From Hypericum androsaemum (taxonomy: Eukaryota > Streptophyta > Magnoliopsida > Malpighiales > Hypericaceae): a DNA stretch of 64,000 bases. Numbering within the stretch: position 1 is the first letter of the stretch; each line of letters opens with the position of its first letter. The position numbers and the translations under genes were made by a program. The stretch is taken from NCBI GenBank assembly GCA_963995505.1, contig OZ023185.1:18797691-18861690 (forward strand). The letters run 5' to 3'. The notes beneath the pieces were generated by a model. The model did no database searches. It was given only the letters and a program-made list of their open reading frames with translations, and was not told the origin of the DNA. Shown in pieces: positions 23,701 through 36,689 of the stretch.

Positions 23701-25422
23701 GTACACAGATTTTACTAGTCTATATTATTGGATGAAATTTTTGAAAAGTGAAAAAATTTCAGAACAAAGTATTTAATACTTTTTTTTAATGAATCGCGGT
23801 GTGGCGGTTCAAATTCCTCCCACGACAGGAAAAAAAAGAAGACACCCTCAAAAATCATAATGGGAGTAAATGGTTTCGGCGCAAAATAAGAATTGATTCC
23901 TCCATGGCATAAGTGGTTGGGATAAAGGAATATCAATAAACCCGATTATTGGTATTGTTCAAGATACCCATTTTAGTTTTTAGAAGTAATTTCTTCATTC
24001 AATTCTTTTAATAAGACCTATCGTCGTTGGTTAAACACTATCTTCCGTGGAACGCAACCGTCGAACTCGATCCGCGCTTTAAGAAACGGATGGCTGGAAC
24101 TCGTTTCCAATGAACATGGAGCTTTGTGTTTAGCCACGCCCTCTAATTCCTTTTCGATACACCAACAACAAAACGTACGAAACACCAAAGGTAAGTGCAA
24201 GGGACAACAACGTGACACCATCAGTTTCTCAATACTAACCGCACTGAACATGCGAAAACACAGTACAAAGTTCCAAATGTGCGCACGAACCCTCCAAACT
24301 TAGGGATCAATACACTAACAAGAAAATGTTTCCACGTCAATAATTGGCCAGAAATCTGCATGAATGTTAATAAACAGATGGATGGTTGTTCTACTTCAAT
24401 AAAAAAATTCTCTCAAATTCGAGTTCTGAAAATATAACTATGTCGCTGTAGGGTTATGAAAATCCACGTGTCAAATTTGATGATCAGGTGATAAAAAGTT
24501 CAAGGGCTTCCACTTCAGATTTTTTCTCTCAAAAGTAACTACGTAGTCGATCATTATTTTTCTTATTAAAATAAAGGTGATTTCGCAAGATCTGACCAAC
24601 TAATGTTAATGCTTATCAGTATCATCACATGTTCAAACTTGAACCTAAATGACACGTAATATTCCTCAGGGACTCGATCGTTTGTCTGACTATTGGATGC
24701 CACCAAGTAATGCTCGGATGGGATCACCACTAACATATATAAATAAAAGTACACATCAACGTAAAATAATAAATATCATAGTTATTTTAGCTTAATAAAA
24801 AAATTTTGAATTTGAATCATTGAAAATCGGGCAATATTGCACACTTTTTAGGAGAGTTTTGTTACAATGTTCTATTCAACTTGAACATGAATTAGTCGAT
24901 TCATTGAATCCGGATATCATGTATTTTCAACCAAAAAATAAAATAAAATGATAAAAGTTAAATGGTCCAAAAAATAATCAAAAGAAAAATGTTATTAATT
25001 ATAATGGTACATCGCCAAAGGACATTTAATCTAGCGGCACAATGAACGTACCATTTGTAAGAAGTCCGAATTCAAACCTTTGCGTGTTGTAAAAATGTAC
25101 CTTTCAAAAATAATTATAATGGTACATCTGAAGTGAAGTTATTGGTTTCTGGTCTCCATGAACATGATGTTATGAGAAAAAAGAAAAGAAAAAGAGGGCT
25201 CTAAGAAGGCTCAAAAGATACCATGGACATGTTCCACCTTAACCATATCAACAGAGAACAAGAAGATGAAGATGAAAGCAATTTTTTTAAGGTAGAATAA
25301 GATAAGAGAAATCACTAGAGCTAATTACACCACTCTTTCCAAAGTCGTACAAAAAAAAGGAATTGGCCAAATTAATATATAGGGAAGATTAGAATACAAG
25401 GAGCTGCCATATGTATATATAT
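23701..25422. other. AT-rich spacer, no gene seen
   Basis: No exon with family similarity is visible on either strand. Short SINE-like wording occurs near 23795-23930 and 25018-25100 (GAATTCAAACCTTTG). The DNA just before 25423 is the 3' flank of the small minus-strand gene. Confidence 0.5.
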
Positions 25423-25821
25423 CTAGAGATGAAGAGAGGTATCAATATCAGAAGTATTATCAAAGAAGTTCCTTGATGAGTAATTGATGAAGGAGGAGGA
25501 GGAGCTCCCTGATGCATTAATATTATTGTTTCTCTTGGATAAGAATTCTGGATGCTTCCCTTGAGGTCCTAGAGAGAGCAAGCAATCTTGGCTAGATGGT
25601 GGTGGTATACTTGGAAGGATCACATGGTGGTGGTGATGGTCGAAGGGGAGGGTTGGACTAGGACATAGAGGATTAGGACCGACTAGTTCGGGTTCAGAGA
25701 AAAGCGTGAGGAGCTCCTTCTCCTGCCTCTTCTCCTTCATCCTCTCCAGCTTCCTGAACCTCTCTTGCAAAAGGGCTATGGAGGAGCTAACCATGGTGGT
25801 GTCACCATTGTCCCTTCCCAT
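25423..25821 (-). CDS. Small plant protein, unknown function, N-terminal helix
   Basis: A single-exon ORF of 132 aa with ATG at 25821-25819. I do not recognise a named family. Residues 12-40 (SSIALLQERFRKLERMKEKR and what follows) form a charged amphipathic helix likely to coil. The middle is Pro- and His-rich with an H5 run, then LLSLGPQGKHPEF and a Ser/Asn-rich stretch, ending DNTSDIDTSLHL. The MGR start, conserved-looking helix and acidic/hydrophobic tail suggest a real short plant protein rather than chance, and codon use is normal. Localisation cannot be judged; there is no signal peptide or membrane segment. It stands alone, with more than 1.7 kb of spacer on its 3' side and 2.7 kb on its 5' side. 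Confidence 0.7.
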   Translation of the reverse strand: MGRDNGDTTMVSSSIALLQERFRKLERMKEKRQEKELLTLFSEPELVGPNPLCPSPTLPFDHHHHHVILPSIPPPSSQDCLLSLGPQGKHPEFLSKRNNNINASGSSSSSFINYSSRNFFDNTSDIDTSLHL

Positions 25822-25873
25822 TTGAAGAGAATTATATTCTATGTTATTTTTATCTGTGTTTTTGGCTGATGGG

Positions 25874-25929
25874 TTATAAATATTGAAGGTGAAGGGTCAC
25901 CCTTTGATAGTGTATGTGTATATATATGG
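25874..25929 (-). promoter_or_regulatory. Putative TATA elements of the small minus-strand gene
   Basis: Reading the minus strand, TATTTATAA lies at 25882-25874 and a longer TATATATA run at about 25929-25917. These are roughly 55 and 100 bp upstream of the ATG at 25821. The upstream one gives the more usual leader length. This is a position-based inference only. Confidence 0.3.
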
Positions 25930-28114
25930 GGAGGGTTTGCACCGGTTTGACATTGTGTCTCGTGCTTATAAAGGAAAGTCGTACGAGTAGAACACGTCAC
26001 TAGTCTCGTATGAGTTAATTGGCTTTAATAACATGTTAGAATAGTCATTTGGCAAATCTTTGATACTTACAAATAAGTCAATCATTCTTGTAACTTCCAA
26101 TGTAGAATTCTCGAACGGGAGGGGTTAAGTGATGATAAAGTAGTTTAACTAATTTAGTTCTTATGTGACTATGATGCAATAAGAGATGAGAATCGACAAC
26201 TGGGTGGCAAAGTCCAAGAGGGAAGGTGACAAGTCTACTAGTCTAAGATGGCTAAGTAGGTGTAATTGTGTGAGGATAAAAGTGTAGGAGGTAAAGCCAA
26301 AGTGGGGTTTGGACATTAGCCATTGGAGGTTTGTTTCTGGTGGGAATAAATGCTTAGGTGTACTTCGGAGAAGATGGCATAAACTTGCATGGGGGGTATT
26401 TTGGAAGTTTGCCTTCTCTATTTTATATATTTTTTCTTCTACTCTCCAGTCGGCTTCAGGCCTCTCTACAGGGAATCTGGAAGGCTCTCTTCTTTCTTCC
26501 TGCCTCCTAATGGAGCTTAGTTTAATGGGTTTAGGCTAAAAGACAACCACAAGATGGAATTCTTTTGAGAATGGTGATTCCTCCAAAGAAAGTTAAGTAG
26601 AAATCACTCCGGTTATAAGGAATATAGTTAGTCTAAGTGGTACAAAATTTGTATTCTTTTAAGGAGGTCTTGTATTCAATTCTCGCAAATGGATAGACAC
26701 CATTAGGACAGATCTTCCTAAATACATTTTTTTAGTGAATCTATGGTGTTTAGAGTCGAGTATTGTCATCCTATTTTAGGAGCGATTCTCCCAATGGTTT
26801 CTTTTGTAAGGTTTAAAACAAGATCTATTTAAGTGAATTCAAATTCCTTACCACTCGGGCCAACTCTCATTAGTTACCGACTCTGAAGATCATGATCTTT
26901 TGAAAATAATAAAAGACATGGTAACAATAGTTTGCAGCAAGGAGAGTATGTGGTACATTTGGTCGATTAGAATGAGCAAGGCATGTCAATTATTAAGATG
27001 GGGGGGGGGGGGGGGGGGGCGCCCTTTTAAAAGAGGAACGATGCATTATAATAGCGGTCAAGATAGGGAAAAGTAAGAATCCGTTGGATTTGACTTGGAA
27101 CTCTAGTGATTTCATACATAATTGGATGTGCTTCCTGGAGGAACAACCTCAGACATTATCTGCACAACAACTCTTGATAGGCCTATTTGTCACTAATACA
27201 ATGACAATCAAGACAGGGCCAAACCTCCTTGGACTATTGCGTTTGGGACACAGCCAATGTTCTTTGAGATAAAGTGATAAATTAGTATTAATACAAAAGA
27301 TAAACCCAGAGAGGTAACAATGAAACCCACTAAAGCCTGGTTGGTGGTCCAATTACTTGGGCTTTAGCACATGGTAGTGTGAAATTGCTCCTTTCGAGTT
27401 CAAATTAAATACGGTAGAACAATATTTGATTCTCGATAAGATCAACATCATACCACGCTGCTGCCAATTAAACTCATGACTAACAAGAAATAATTCGGCT
27501 TATCATATGGACAACAGCAAATACTGAATCAATAAACATGTAAAAATTGCATTAAGAAAAATATCATCTCAATATAATATGGACTTATCATTTAGGAGCC
27601 ATTACAAATTAGCAACGGTAATACACAAATGCACTAAATGCGATCAAGAACCAAATTTATAGGTTCCTAACATGTAATAACTTTACCTTTTTTTTGTGAG
27701 ATTTAAAATTGTTTCCACAATTTCGGATCTTAGACGGTCATGGAATTCGATCTTCCCACCTCATGCTTAAGGACTGACACCGTATCCATCAGACCATACA
27801 TGAGTTTGTTGTATTAACTTTACTTTGGTTTGAGTTAGTAGTATGAGATTAACTGACCATTAATTGTTAGGTCCACGTGGCAAAAACCAGCTGATGTGGC
27901 AAAACGGGATTGGTTGGTCCATTAGCCGACCCGTTTCTTGCCGAGTCAACGGAAACCAAACCCAGGAAGTTGTCGGATGTTATTCTAGAATTTGTAAATG
28001 AGTTTAAATATTTTTTAATATTCATTCAGCCCGTACAAAAATCCCCCTTTCTCCGTCTCCTTGCCTCCCCCTCCTCCTCGTCAATCGGATTCCCATTCCC
28101 GCTCCTTCGGGTCA

Positions 28115-28148
<34 letters not shown>

Positions 28149-28517
28149 GATTCATGTTTGGTTCCCGGGTAAAAGGGAACATCCCGTTTTCTAGGGTTTC
28201 GAGAAAAAAGAATAGCTGGAGACTAGGGTTTGATCTTGAATTGACTTGGGTTGACCTTAGGGCTTTGGTCTGATCTGGAGAATGAACTAGTGACTAGGTG
28301 CATGGTTGACTTTTGTTGACTGAACTTGAAGCTTAGTAGAAAGATGGTGAAAGGGTTTGAGCTGGGTTTGTAGTTTCATTGGTAAAGAAACAGTCTTTTT
28401 TTTTTAAATATAGAAAATGCTTTTATTAGATTACTTGGTGATGGTGGTACCTTGCTGAGAATCTTTTGATGGTTTCTTCAGTTAGGTTCTAGGGTCTGCC
28501 TTTGAAGGGGATTAAGA
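25930..28517. other. Spacer with G run, repeat copy and OBERON leader
   Basis: No coding gene is recognised. It contains a second copy of the dispersed repeat (26710-26870, see 14107), a 20-base G run at 27000-27019, and SINE-like wording near 27350-27420. From about 28020 it holds the leader of the OBERON gene, with a CT microsatellite at 28118-28147. A leader intron ending near ttcttcag at 28480 is possible. Confidence 0.5.
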
Positions 28518-30824
28518 ATGTTGCCTCCACGTCAGCAGCCCCGATCTGGAGTTCTACAAACGTCGTTGTCGCTGGTCTCTTCAGACCCTTGTCTTTCCCC
28601 TGATGCGCAGGAGCCTAATTCTGATAACGTTCGCGAGTCTCCCACTGAGAGTGCCAGTTCAAGAGAGACCTGGCACACTGCTGATGCTGTGATGGCAAAG
28701 AAGTTGGAGAACGGGAAGGCCGAGAATGACTTGCCTGAAATTTCCGTCATTCGCCGTGTTTCTAGTGCAGATAAGATCTCTCTCCGAGAAATCGCTAGGG
28801 AACGGGTTGATATTATCTCAGAAAAGATGCATCGCTTGCCTGATGAATTTCTGGACGAGCTAAAGACCGCACTTCGTGTAATTCTTGAGGGAAATGGTGG
28901 TTCACAGCATAGAGAGGAGTTCTCGATCTTGCAGAAGCTTGTTCAGAGTAGATCTGATCTAACGGCTAAGACATTGATTCGTGCACACCGTACTCAGATT
29001 GAGATCCTTGTTGCAATAAATACTGGAATCCAGGCATTTTTGCATCCTGGTATCAGCCTCTCTCAGACTTCCCTCATTGAAGTCTTTGTGTTCAAGAGAT
29101 GCAGAAATATAGCTTGCCAAAACCAACTTCCCGCTGATGATTGTACTTGTGATGTATGTACCAATAGGAATGGGTTCTGCAACCTCTGCATGTGTGTCAT
29201 CTGTAATAAGTTTGATTTTGAAGTGAATACCTGTCGTTGGATTGGCTGTGATTTCTGTTCTCACTGGACTCACACTGATTGCGCCATTCGTGATAGACAA
29301 ATTTGTACTGGTCCTTCCGTGAAAGGTGGAGCAGGCCCAGCTGAGATGCTTTTCCGATGCCGCGCCTGTAATCGGACGTCTGAGCTGTTGGGCTGGGTTA
29401 AAGATGTGTTCCAACATTGCGCGCCAGCATGGGAACGAGAGGCTTTGTTGAGAGAACTTGATTTTGTAAGTAGAATATTTCGAGGAAGTGAAGACCTCAG
29501 AGGGAGAAAACTCTTTTGGAAGTGCGAGGAACTCATTGAAAAAATTAAGGGTGGGCTTGCAGAATCAACAGCATCTAGAGTTATAGTAATGTTCTTTCAA
29601 GGTTAGTTGCTTTTTTTGTTAAAATTAGTTTTCCGCCCCAGTTAGACCGCTGCACTTAGTGCATGTATGATTCTCTTTACTGCTCTTGCTTTGATATTTT
29701 TCTAGTTTATACTCGATTTCACTCTTTATCTGAAAATTAAAGCTGGCCCGTACATAAACCTGACCAGGATGGTGAACTATGGGAACCTCGTGCTCCTGCT
29801 GTAATTCTTAATTGTGAACTCATCTATAGTGTAGTTCATTCTAAATATGCTCTAACTTTTCTCTCAGGACTATTGAAATTAGCCGTGCTGTTTGCGGTTG
29901 TTGGTCTGTTTCTTTAATTGGAAAGCTGATATAATGTCTGTGATTCGCTATCTTGCCAGTGACTAGAGTTGTTTTTGCTCATGCTTGGGTTCCAATGGCA
30001 AGGTTATTACCACTTGGCTGTCCTGAATCCAAGTAACACCCTCATTTTGCTATTGCAATTTCTCCTTGGATGACAAAGTCTGTTCAAAACACTGTTCGGA
30101 CTGATGTAGCGTCTTTATTGGCTACTGCTCTGAGTTTATTATCTTCTTGTTTTTTTGTTGCAAATATCTGACTTATTTATGACAAACACCCCCCTTCGTA
30201 GAGCTTGAGATGGACTCGCATAACAACATGGAAAATGGTGAGGGTGGGAGGCTGATCGCTCCCCATGAGGCTTGCAACCGTATAGCTGATGTGGTCCAGG
30301 AGGCAATAAGAAAGATGGAGATGGTAGCTGACGAGAAGATGGGAATGTTTAAAAAAGCTCGGATGGCTCTTGAGGCGTGTGACCGTGAGCTGGAGGAGAA
30401 GGCAAAGGAAGTGGCAGATATAAAGCTGGACAGGCAAAAGAAGAAACAACAGGTAGAAGAACTGGAGAGAATTGTAAGGCTTAAGCAAGCAGAGGCAGAT
30501 ATGTTCCAGCTGAAGGCCAACGAGGCAAAACGAGAAGCTGAAAGGCTGCAAAGGATTATGCTTGCTAAGACTGAGAAATCCGAAGAAGAATATGCTAGTA
30601 GTTACCTCAAACTTCGTCTGAGTGAGGCCGAGGCAGAGAAGCAGTATCTGTTCGAAAAAATCAAAATGCAGGAGAGTTCGCGTGTATCGCAAAGCAGCAC
30701 GGGCTGTGATGCTTCGCCAGTGTTGCCATACTCCAAAATGCACGACCTGCTTCACGGCTATGGCGTCCCTGTAAAACCGGAACCCCAGCCGAGCGAACGT
30801 CACCATTTCAGGAACAATCCTTGA
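28518..30824 (+). CDS. OBE1: OBERON-like PHD-finger protein
   Basis: Nuclear PHD-finger protein; OBERON1/2 in Arabidopsis act redundantly in establishing and maintaining shoot and root meristems. The exons are 28518-29601 and 30202-30824 (1707 nt, 568 aa), with the split Glu codon restored in FFQELEMD. Residues 1-75 are low complexity. Residues 88-190 are a helical region (SLREIARERVDIISEKMHRL, SILQKLVQSRSDLTAKTLI). Residues 195-285 form the Cys/His-rich PHD-type finger (KRCRNIACQ, CTCDVCTNRNGFCNLCMCVI, CRWIGCDFCSHWTHTDCAIR, MLFRCRACNRTSELLGW). Exon 2 encodes a long charged coiled coil used for partner binding. It ends with LLHGYGVPVKPEPQPSERHH. The similarity to OBE1/OBE2 covers the whole protein; choosing OBE1 over OBE2 rests on gene order beside HSP90.6. 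Confidence 0.93.
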
Positions 30825-33800
30825 TAACGCGTACCAGATTTGTCATGTGCAGATGCTGTAATTTAGGGAGTGTGTGCTCAGTAGCTGAACCAGTGTGAAA
30901 AAAGAAACAGATTGTTTTCTTGTTGAATATCTGTAACATTACATTGGTGAATATCTTAACCAGTACATATGTCGTTACATAGGATCGGGTTTTTAACTTT
31001 TGGTATTCAGAGTCGAGACATCGTTGTATCTAACTGGATTCCACCGAATTGTCACGAAAGTAAGGGGGCGGTGGGATTAGGTTATTTTTTATTGGATCAT
31101 TTCATTTCGACCGCAAATTAATCAGCGAATCTGGAAGCCCAGCGACGAATAAGTGTCGGGAATTAATCTGATAAAGGATCCGGTTTGGCGAAGATTTAGT
31201 CAGCAAAATTTTTCGGATCAAGGACGACCGGATTCACACGAGGTTATCAATAAGTAACTAATGACGCGCTGTCGTCCACCAAACCGACAATCACAAAGTA
31301 CAGAAAATTCTTTGAAGGACGACTCTGATTAATTATCTTTTCCCGTCTTAAAAAAGGATTATTATCTTGTCCTCTTTGCTGGGGATCAAGTAGAGGTCGG
31401 TATGGATTATTATAGATTAAAAATTCTATAAATTAATGATGTCATGAAATTTTATTAATTTACTAAATTATCATAATTATATGTATTCACGATTTTAGCT
31501 TATTATTAATTTATGATATTGATAGGATTATATATTATATAAGGGTATTTTCAAAAATTATTATCTTATTAATTCATCAAAATTACCAATATCTTGAACT
31601 GGTCTAAGTTGGAACCAGGCAAAATTATTAATTTAGAGGGTATATTAATTTATCGAGTATAATTTCTATAATTTTATACGACTGGTAATTAAATTAATTG
31701 TTATGTATACATTTATGAAAATTATTTAGTTTCTGAATTAACATTATCTTAAATTAATATATGTTGTTATTCTTTATCATGCTTACGGTTACTAACTAAT
31801 TCATATTTATTTATTAGATTGAACGAAGAAGAAAAAAAATGCCCAACCACTGCACCTGTTCATGCTCGAGACAAATCCCATCGTAACCGCAAGCGGTCCA
31901 AAATTTGTTAATAAGACACTCAAAAGGAAATTTCGTTCTGTTCAAACAACTTTTAGCCCACAATAGTTGAACACGTATCTATTATTGTACCGAAAAAAAT
32001 ATATATAGTTGTATAGATCTGGTCTCTGGAATAAATTTGGTTCTCAAAATGTGTTGATGTTACTACAATGTTGTAATTTTAATTATTATATTACGTACAA
32101 AAAAATTACTATCTAGTTTCTATTGCTCAAGTAATTTTATCACTTTATCTATAAAATAATTATGTTGTGGTTAAATTAGACAGGACCGTAACTATTGTAA
32201 CAAAAAAATATTGATTGGCTGGTATAGATACAACGCATAACATTCAAATTTTGGAACTTGTTTTTGTTATTGCATGAACTAAAATTGGAACAAAACTGGA
32301 CATCCACTTGTCACGATTATTGCGCATGGCATCAAAATATATTCGTAAGTTTTGATTCAAATACACATTTATCGAACTCTAAAATTATTAATAGTTTCAT
32401 ATTTTTCTAATCTATGCCTTCTTTGAAATAAGTTTTCACACATCAAATCCTTGACTTCAAGTTTTTTTTAAGGTAGAATTATGTATTTTTTTCCCAAAAA
32501 AGCAAACATTAATTTCTTGTTGTGGTTTATAACCTAACTATAACTTTGATCTGATCATAAAAAAGTCAACGACACGTGACATTATATTTATTATTTTCGA
32601 TAATTTTGGCGGAACCCACTATCTTCCGCAAACAAACACAGATGACGAACGCGTTACAGGATAATATATAAATATAAAGCGAGCTGCATATAATATATAA
32701 AGTAGAAGCCACCTTTTTTTGTTCCTATTATATAGTTTCTCAAAAGTGGATTCTTTCACATTAAATTATTACATCTTTTGCAATCCGGGACGAAGCTAAA
32801 GATTGTGCAACGAATGAAATCACTTGGAAGTTGCAATAAAATGATGGCTAAAGGGATTGGGGGAATCTTTCATCCATTTCCTCCCCTCTTGTGGCAATCA
32901 TATGGGATACAGTGTAGAAACATTCCTGATTAATTAAACTGAAACTTTATCCGAGATTGGCAGTATTTTTTGCAATAAAGGTTGGCAGTATTTTTTTTTT
33001 GGGGTCAAAGTCACCAAATATATTATGTCGGATTTATCCGAGAAGAAGAGTACTTCAAGAGCGGGGAATGGTTAGAAACCCAATCCGCTGAGAGTATACC
33101 AAGTCTACACTTATTAGAAAGCCAATCACCAATGGAATTACAAATTTTAGGGATACGAAAATGTGATACTCCGTAAATAATGTGTTGTCTGAAACACTTA
33201 AATGATTTGATTTGGCTATCTATATCATCAAGGTGCACCTTCTTTTCTGGCACACATCCTGAGAGAACTCCAAAATTAAACGCGTTTGGCCGGGAGTAGA
33301 ATCAGGATGGGTGATCTTCTGGAAAGTTTCCCAGGGTGCGTGCGAGTGAGGACAAAGCATACTAGAAAAGATCTGTGTTGGACTGTAGAACTAGTCGATC
33401 AAGTCACGGGGCGTTAGAGAAAAATAGAACAACGTGATAATAGAGCAAGAATATTTATAATGTCTATTACAACGAGTTCTACTTCCCAATCAATAATTGA
33501 AACGGGATTAGTATTGTTCTTTAAGAATGTGTAGTTTCTCTGGATTAAATCGACTAGTTAGTTTTTTAACTTATAACATCCTCAATTTGAATTATGGTTA
33601 TTGGCACATTAATTAATTACGTGGCCATGGACTTTATTTTTGAAAGGTAAATGCCAAATGGCCTTTGGCAATGCAAAATCCCTCAGATTGCCAGCTTGCA
33701 CCGGTTGTCGCCGCAGCGGAGAGGGCAATGAAGTAGTTTCGTTCATTTTTTAATTAGATTATTATATAATATCTAGATATTTATTAAATTGATTGTCTAA

Positions 33801-34540
33801 ATTTCAATTTATGTCCACCTGTAAATGTGATCAAATATTTTCTCAAAACAATTCATTACATTTGCGATTATAAAATTACAACTCAAAATATTTAATTAAG
33901 TTACAACAAAATTAGGATTGAGAGGTTTCCACGCACATTAATAAATTTGATACAAATAGTTTCTTATTTTTATAAATTTTCACATTGAATTTACAGCCTG
34001 AAAAACTTTTCTTAATCTTGAAAATAGATTATGAAAATTAGGTACCTTACAATATATTTAATTTTCCGATTATATATTTATAACACACGTATTTTTCTGC
34101 CAATATGTCTTCGGAATTTTTTACTACGTCATTGATACCAATAAAATTATTCTAATTAAATTTAATAAAAAAATCAAATGTAAAACCTATGATATTCATA
34201 GATAGGGTGTAATACTCGTTCATGATATGTTAAAAAAGAATTAAGATATTTGATTGTACTATTTATATCAACAATATGTATTTTTTCTGTCAAATATTAT
34301 GGTTAAACATGTTTGGTCTGAAGAAATTTTAGGATAGATAACTTCCTAAGAACAAGCGGAAGCTGCCGAACATGTAACGCATGTGGCCACGTGAGATTGT
34401 ACGATAAAAATGCAACGAGAACGTTACAAATTTAAGTAGGGATGCATGTGTTGTAAATAAAAAGTAACATACTTGACTCAAATTTACAATAGAAAATCAT
34501 AAGACCAAAAAACACCAATAGTGTGATAGGAAAAGATATT
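30825..34540. other. AT-rich gene-poor spacer
   Basis: Apart from the OBERON 3' UTR, 3.7 kb of AT-rich DNA shows no exon or family similarity on either strand. The short ORFs at 32982-33253 lack recognisable content. It ends at the 9-bp target duplication of element D (34532-34540). Confidence 0.5.
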
Positions 34541-35527
34541 GGATAAATTACGCTCACGTCCCAATAGTTTGGTCTCCCTCCCTCTCGGGTTCCTGGGTTT
34601 CGAAAATTGTTACTGACATCCCCCAAGGTTAGTTTTAGAAACTCTAGGGTCCCTCGCTGACGTCATGAGTCTTTTTTTTTGTTTTTATCATAGAAATGAC
34701 CTTTATACTCCTAAGCAAAAAAAGTACCATCTTCAACTTCTTAACATCTTCATCCTTCTATGAAAACTATGAACAAGAACAAAGACTAAGAACCAAGAAT
34801 CAAATTCACAATCTCAGAAAACCAACCCAGAAAACCGAAAAATTGGGAATTTTCCCCGTCCCCGTTTTCACATTGGGAATTTACTTCCCAACCCCCAAAT
34901 TGAAAACATTTGAAGACGATTGAAGTGCTCGGAACATGGAAGAGCCCATACTTCTGTTGTCGAAAGCTCGATGAAGATGATTGAAATTCGCCGCCGGCTT
35001 CCAATCTCTTTCCAACAGTCATCCTAACCTCCCGTTCCAATCTCCACAGGCGGCATCTCTGGTTTTTGTTTCATTCTGGTTTTTATTTCGTTGATGACCA
35101 GGGGATGACCTGCAGGTGGGGCCCGCCGCCACCGTCGTTTGTAGTCTCGCTGCCATTTCTTCTGCTTGCTTCAAGATTCGATTTCCGGCTGCTTCGTTGA
35201 GGCTGGTCTAGGATTTTTCATAACCCTTAAAACCCATGAAGAAACCCTATCCACAGCGTCCATGGCAGTAAAAGGAACTCATACCCAATTGTTTCCTTCT
35301 GCCGATCTAATTAATTAGGGAAAAGCTTGAATTTTTTTTTTTTGGTTTGGGTTAAGGGTATATCTGTCATTTCTATGATAAAAAATAAAAAATAAAGATT
35401 CATGACATCAGCGAGGGACCCGAGAATTTCTAAAATCAAACTTGGGGGACGTCAGGAAGGATTTTAGAAACTTAGGGATCCGAGAAGAAGAAAAATTAAA
35501 CTAAAGGGATGTGAGCGTAATTTGCCC
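34541..35527. mobile_element. Mutator-like TIR element (D), 9-bp TSD
   Basis: A 987-bp element. The left end starts GGATAAATTACGCTCACGTC; the complement of the right end starts GGGCAAATTACGCTCACATC. Both arms continue with the same order of phrases (CCCTCGCTGACGTCATGA against CCCTCGCTGATGTCATGA, then TTTTTATCATAGAAATGAC). A perfect 9-bp direct repeat AAAGATATT flanks it (34532-34540 and 35528-35536), which is diagnostic of Mutator-type insertion. No transposase is present. The interior (about 34730-35330) is unlike the arms and may be captured host sequence, but no protein is recognised. Confidence 0.85.
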
Positions 35528-35951
35528 AAAGATATTTGTAGACGCTTAAGCAATTGCGTGGATAGCTACAAGGAGGAGAGCGTAGCATTAGGACTGTGTA
35601 CTGTTTAGTGACAGTAACAGACGACAGTGTCGTTGTTTGTGGGGATAAGGGATGGGGCCTCCCTCTGTCGTCTAGTCATTTGGTTCCATTACGCGCCCCG
35701 TTTAATTAAAAGGCCCAACCCCGGAGGTGACCCCGGGCCCCACCCCCCTCACGTATACGATGACGTGTCGACCTCCCGTTCCTCCCCCGGATCCTTTCTT
35801 GGGTTTTTATCCTCCCCTTGATAGTTTTAAAATGAAATATTTGGGACTGGGACGTTAAAAAATATATTTTTTATTTATAACATATAATATTCGAATATAT
35901 TCAAATATTTATTAGATTGATTAAATCTGATAATTTTGGTAATTAGAACCA

Positions 35952-36305
35952 AAATGATTGTATGGTCGTAACGTTAAAATAGATGTGAAACGTGATATGT
36001 CAGCTTGATCGAGCTGTCAACGGGCCCCCTCCCTCTGTCTTTGCGGTTCTCGAGAATTCCTTTTGGTAAATTCATTCCAAGTGGCAGAGAAACCCTTGGA
36101 ATAATTACTAATTAACTAATTCAAAATTTGAATTATATACGATCTTTTGAAAGTAATAAATTTTTTGAGCAACTATTTAATAGAGGATTATAACTAAATC
36201 GATGAAAATGGTTGTATGGTGGTAACGTTAAAATAGATGTGAAACGTGATATGTCAGCTTGATCCAGCTGTCAATGGCCCCCTCCCTCTCTCTTTAGGTT
36301 CTCGA
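35952..36305. repeat. Direct repeat pair about 105 bp, 253-bp spacing
   Basis: The block TAACGTTAAAATAGATGTGA, continuing through CGTGATATGTCAGCTTGATC, GAGCTGTCAA or CAGCTGTCAA, CCCCCTCCCTCTnTCTTT and TTCTCGAG, occurs at about 35952-36058 and again at about 36205-36305. The copies differ at a few positions. The nature of the sequence is unknown; no ORF is present. Confidence 0.75.
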
Positions 36306-36689
36306 GTACCAGTATCGAATTAAATCGAAAAGGAAGAAAGAAAGTCATACCCTTAATTGAAATTGCTGGTGAAATATTGGACAACATCAAATCAATTAAT
36401 TTGGGATTTCTGACCGTCGATTTGAACTATAAGTATACAATGGTAATACATAAACGAGACTAATATTTATTCTAGTTTAATCAAAACATCAAAATTTAGC
36501 AATTGAATTTTTTTTGTCAAGAATTAAAAATATATTATTATTAAATACTTATTGAAAGAACCATAATCAGATTTGAATGTGAATCAATCAGCTTATAAAT
36601 TTTTTGAAAAAAATAGTAGTATTAATAATTTGCATGGCCCGTCTTTGTTCTAAAAAATATATAGTGGGGTGTGTGCATTCATTGGCCTA

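Noticed and set aside
30177..30806. 209-aa minus-strand ORF
   Set aside because: Antisense shadow of OBERON exon 2.
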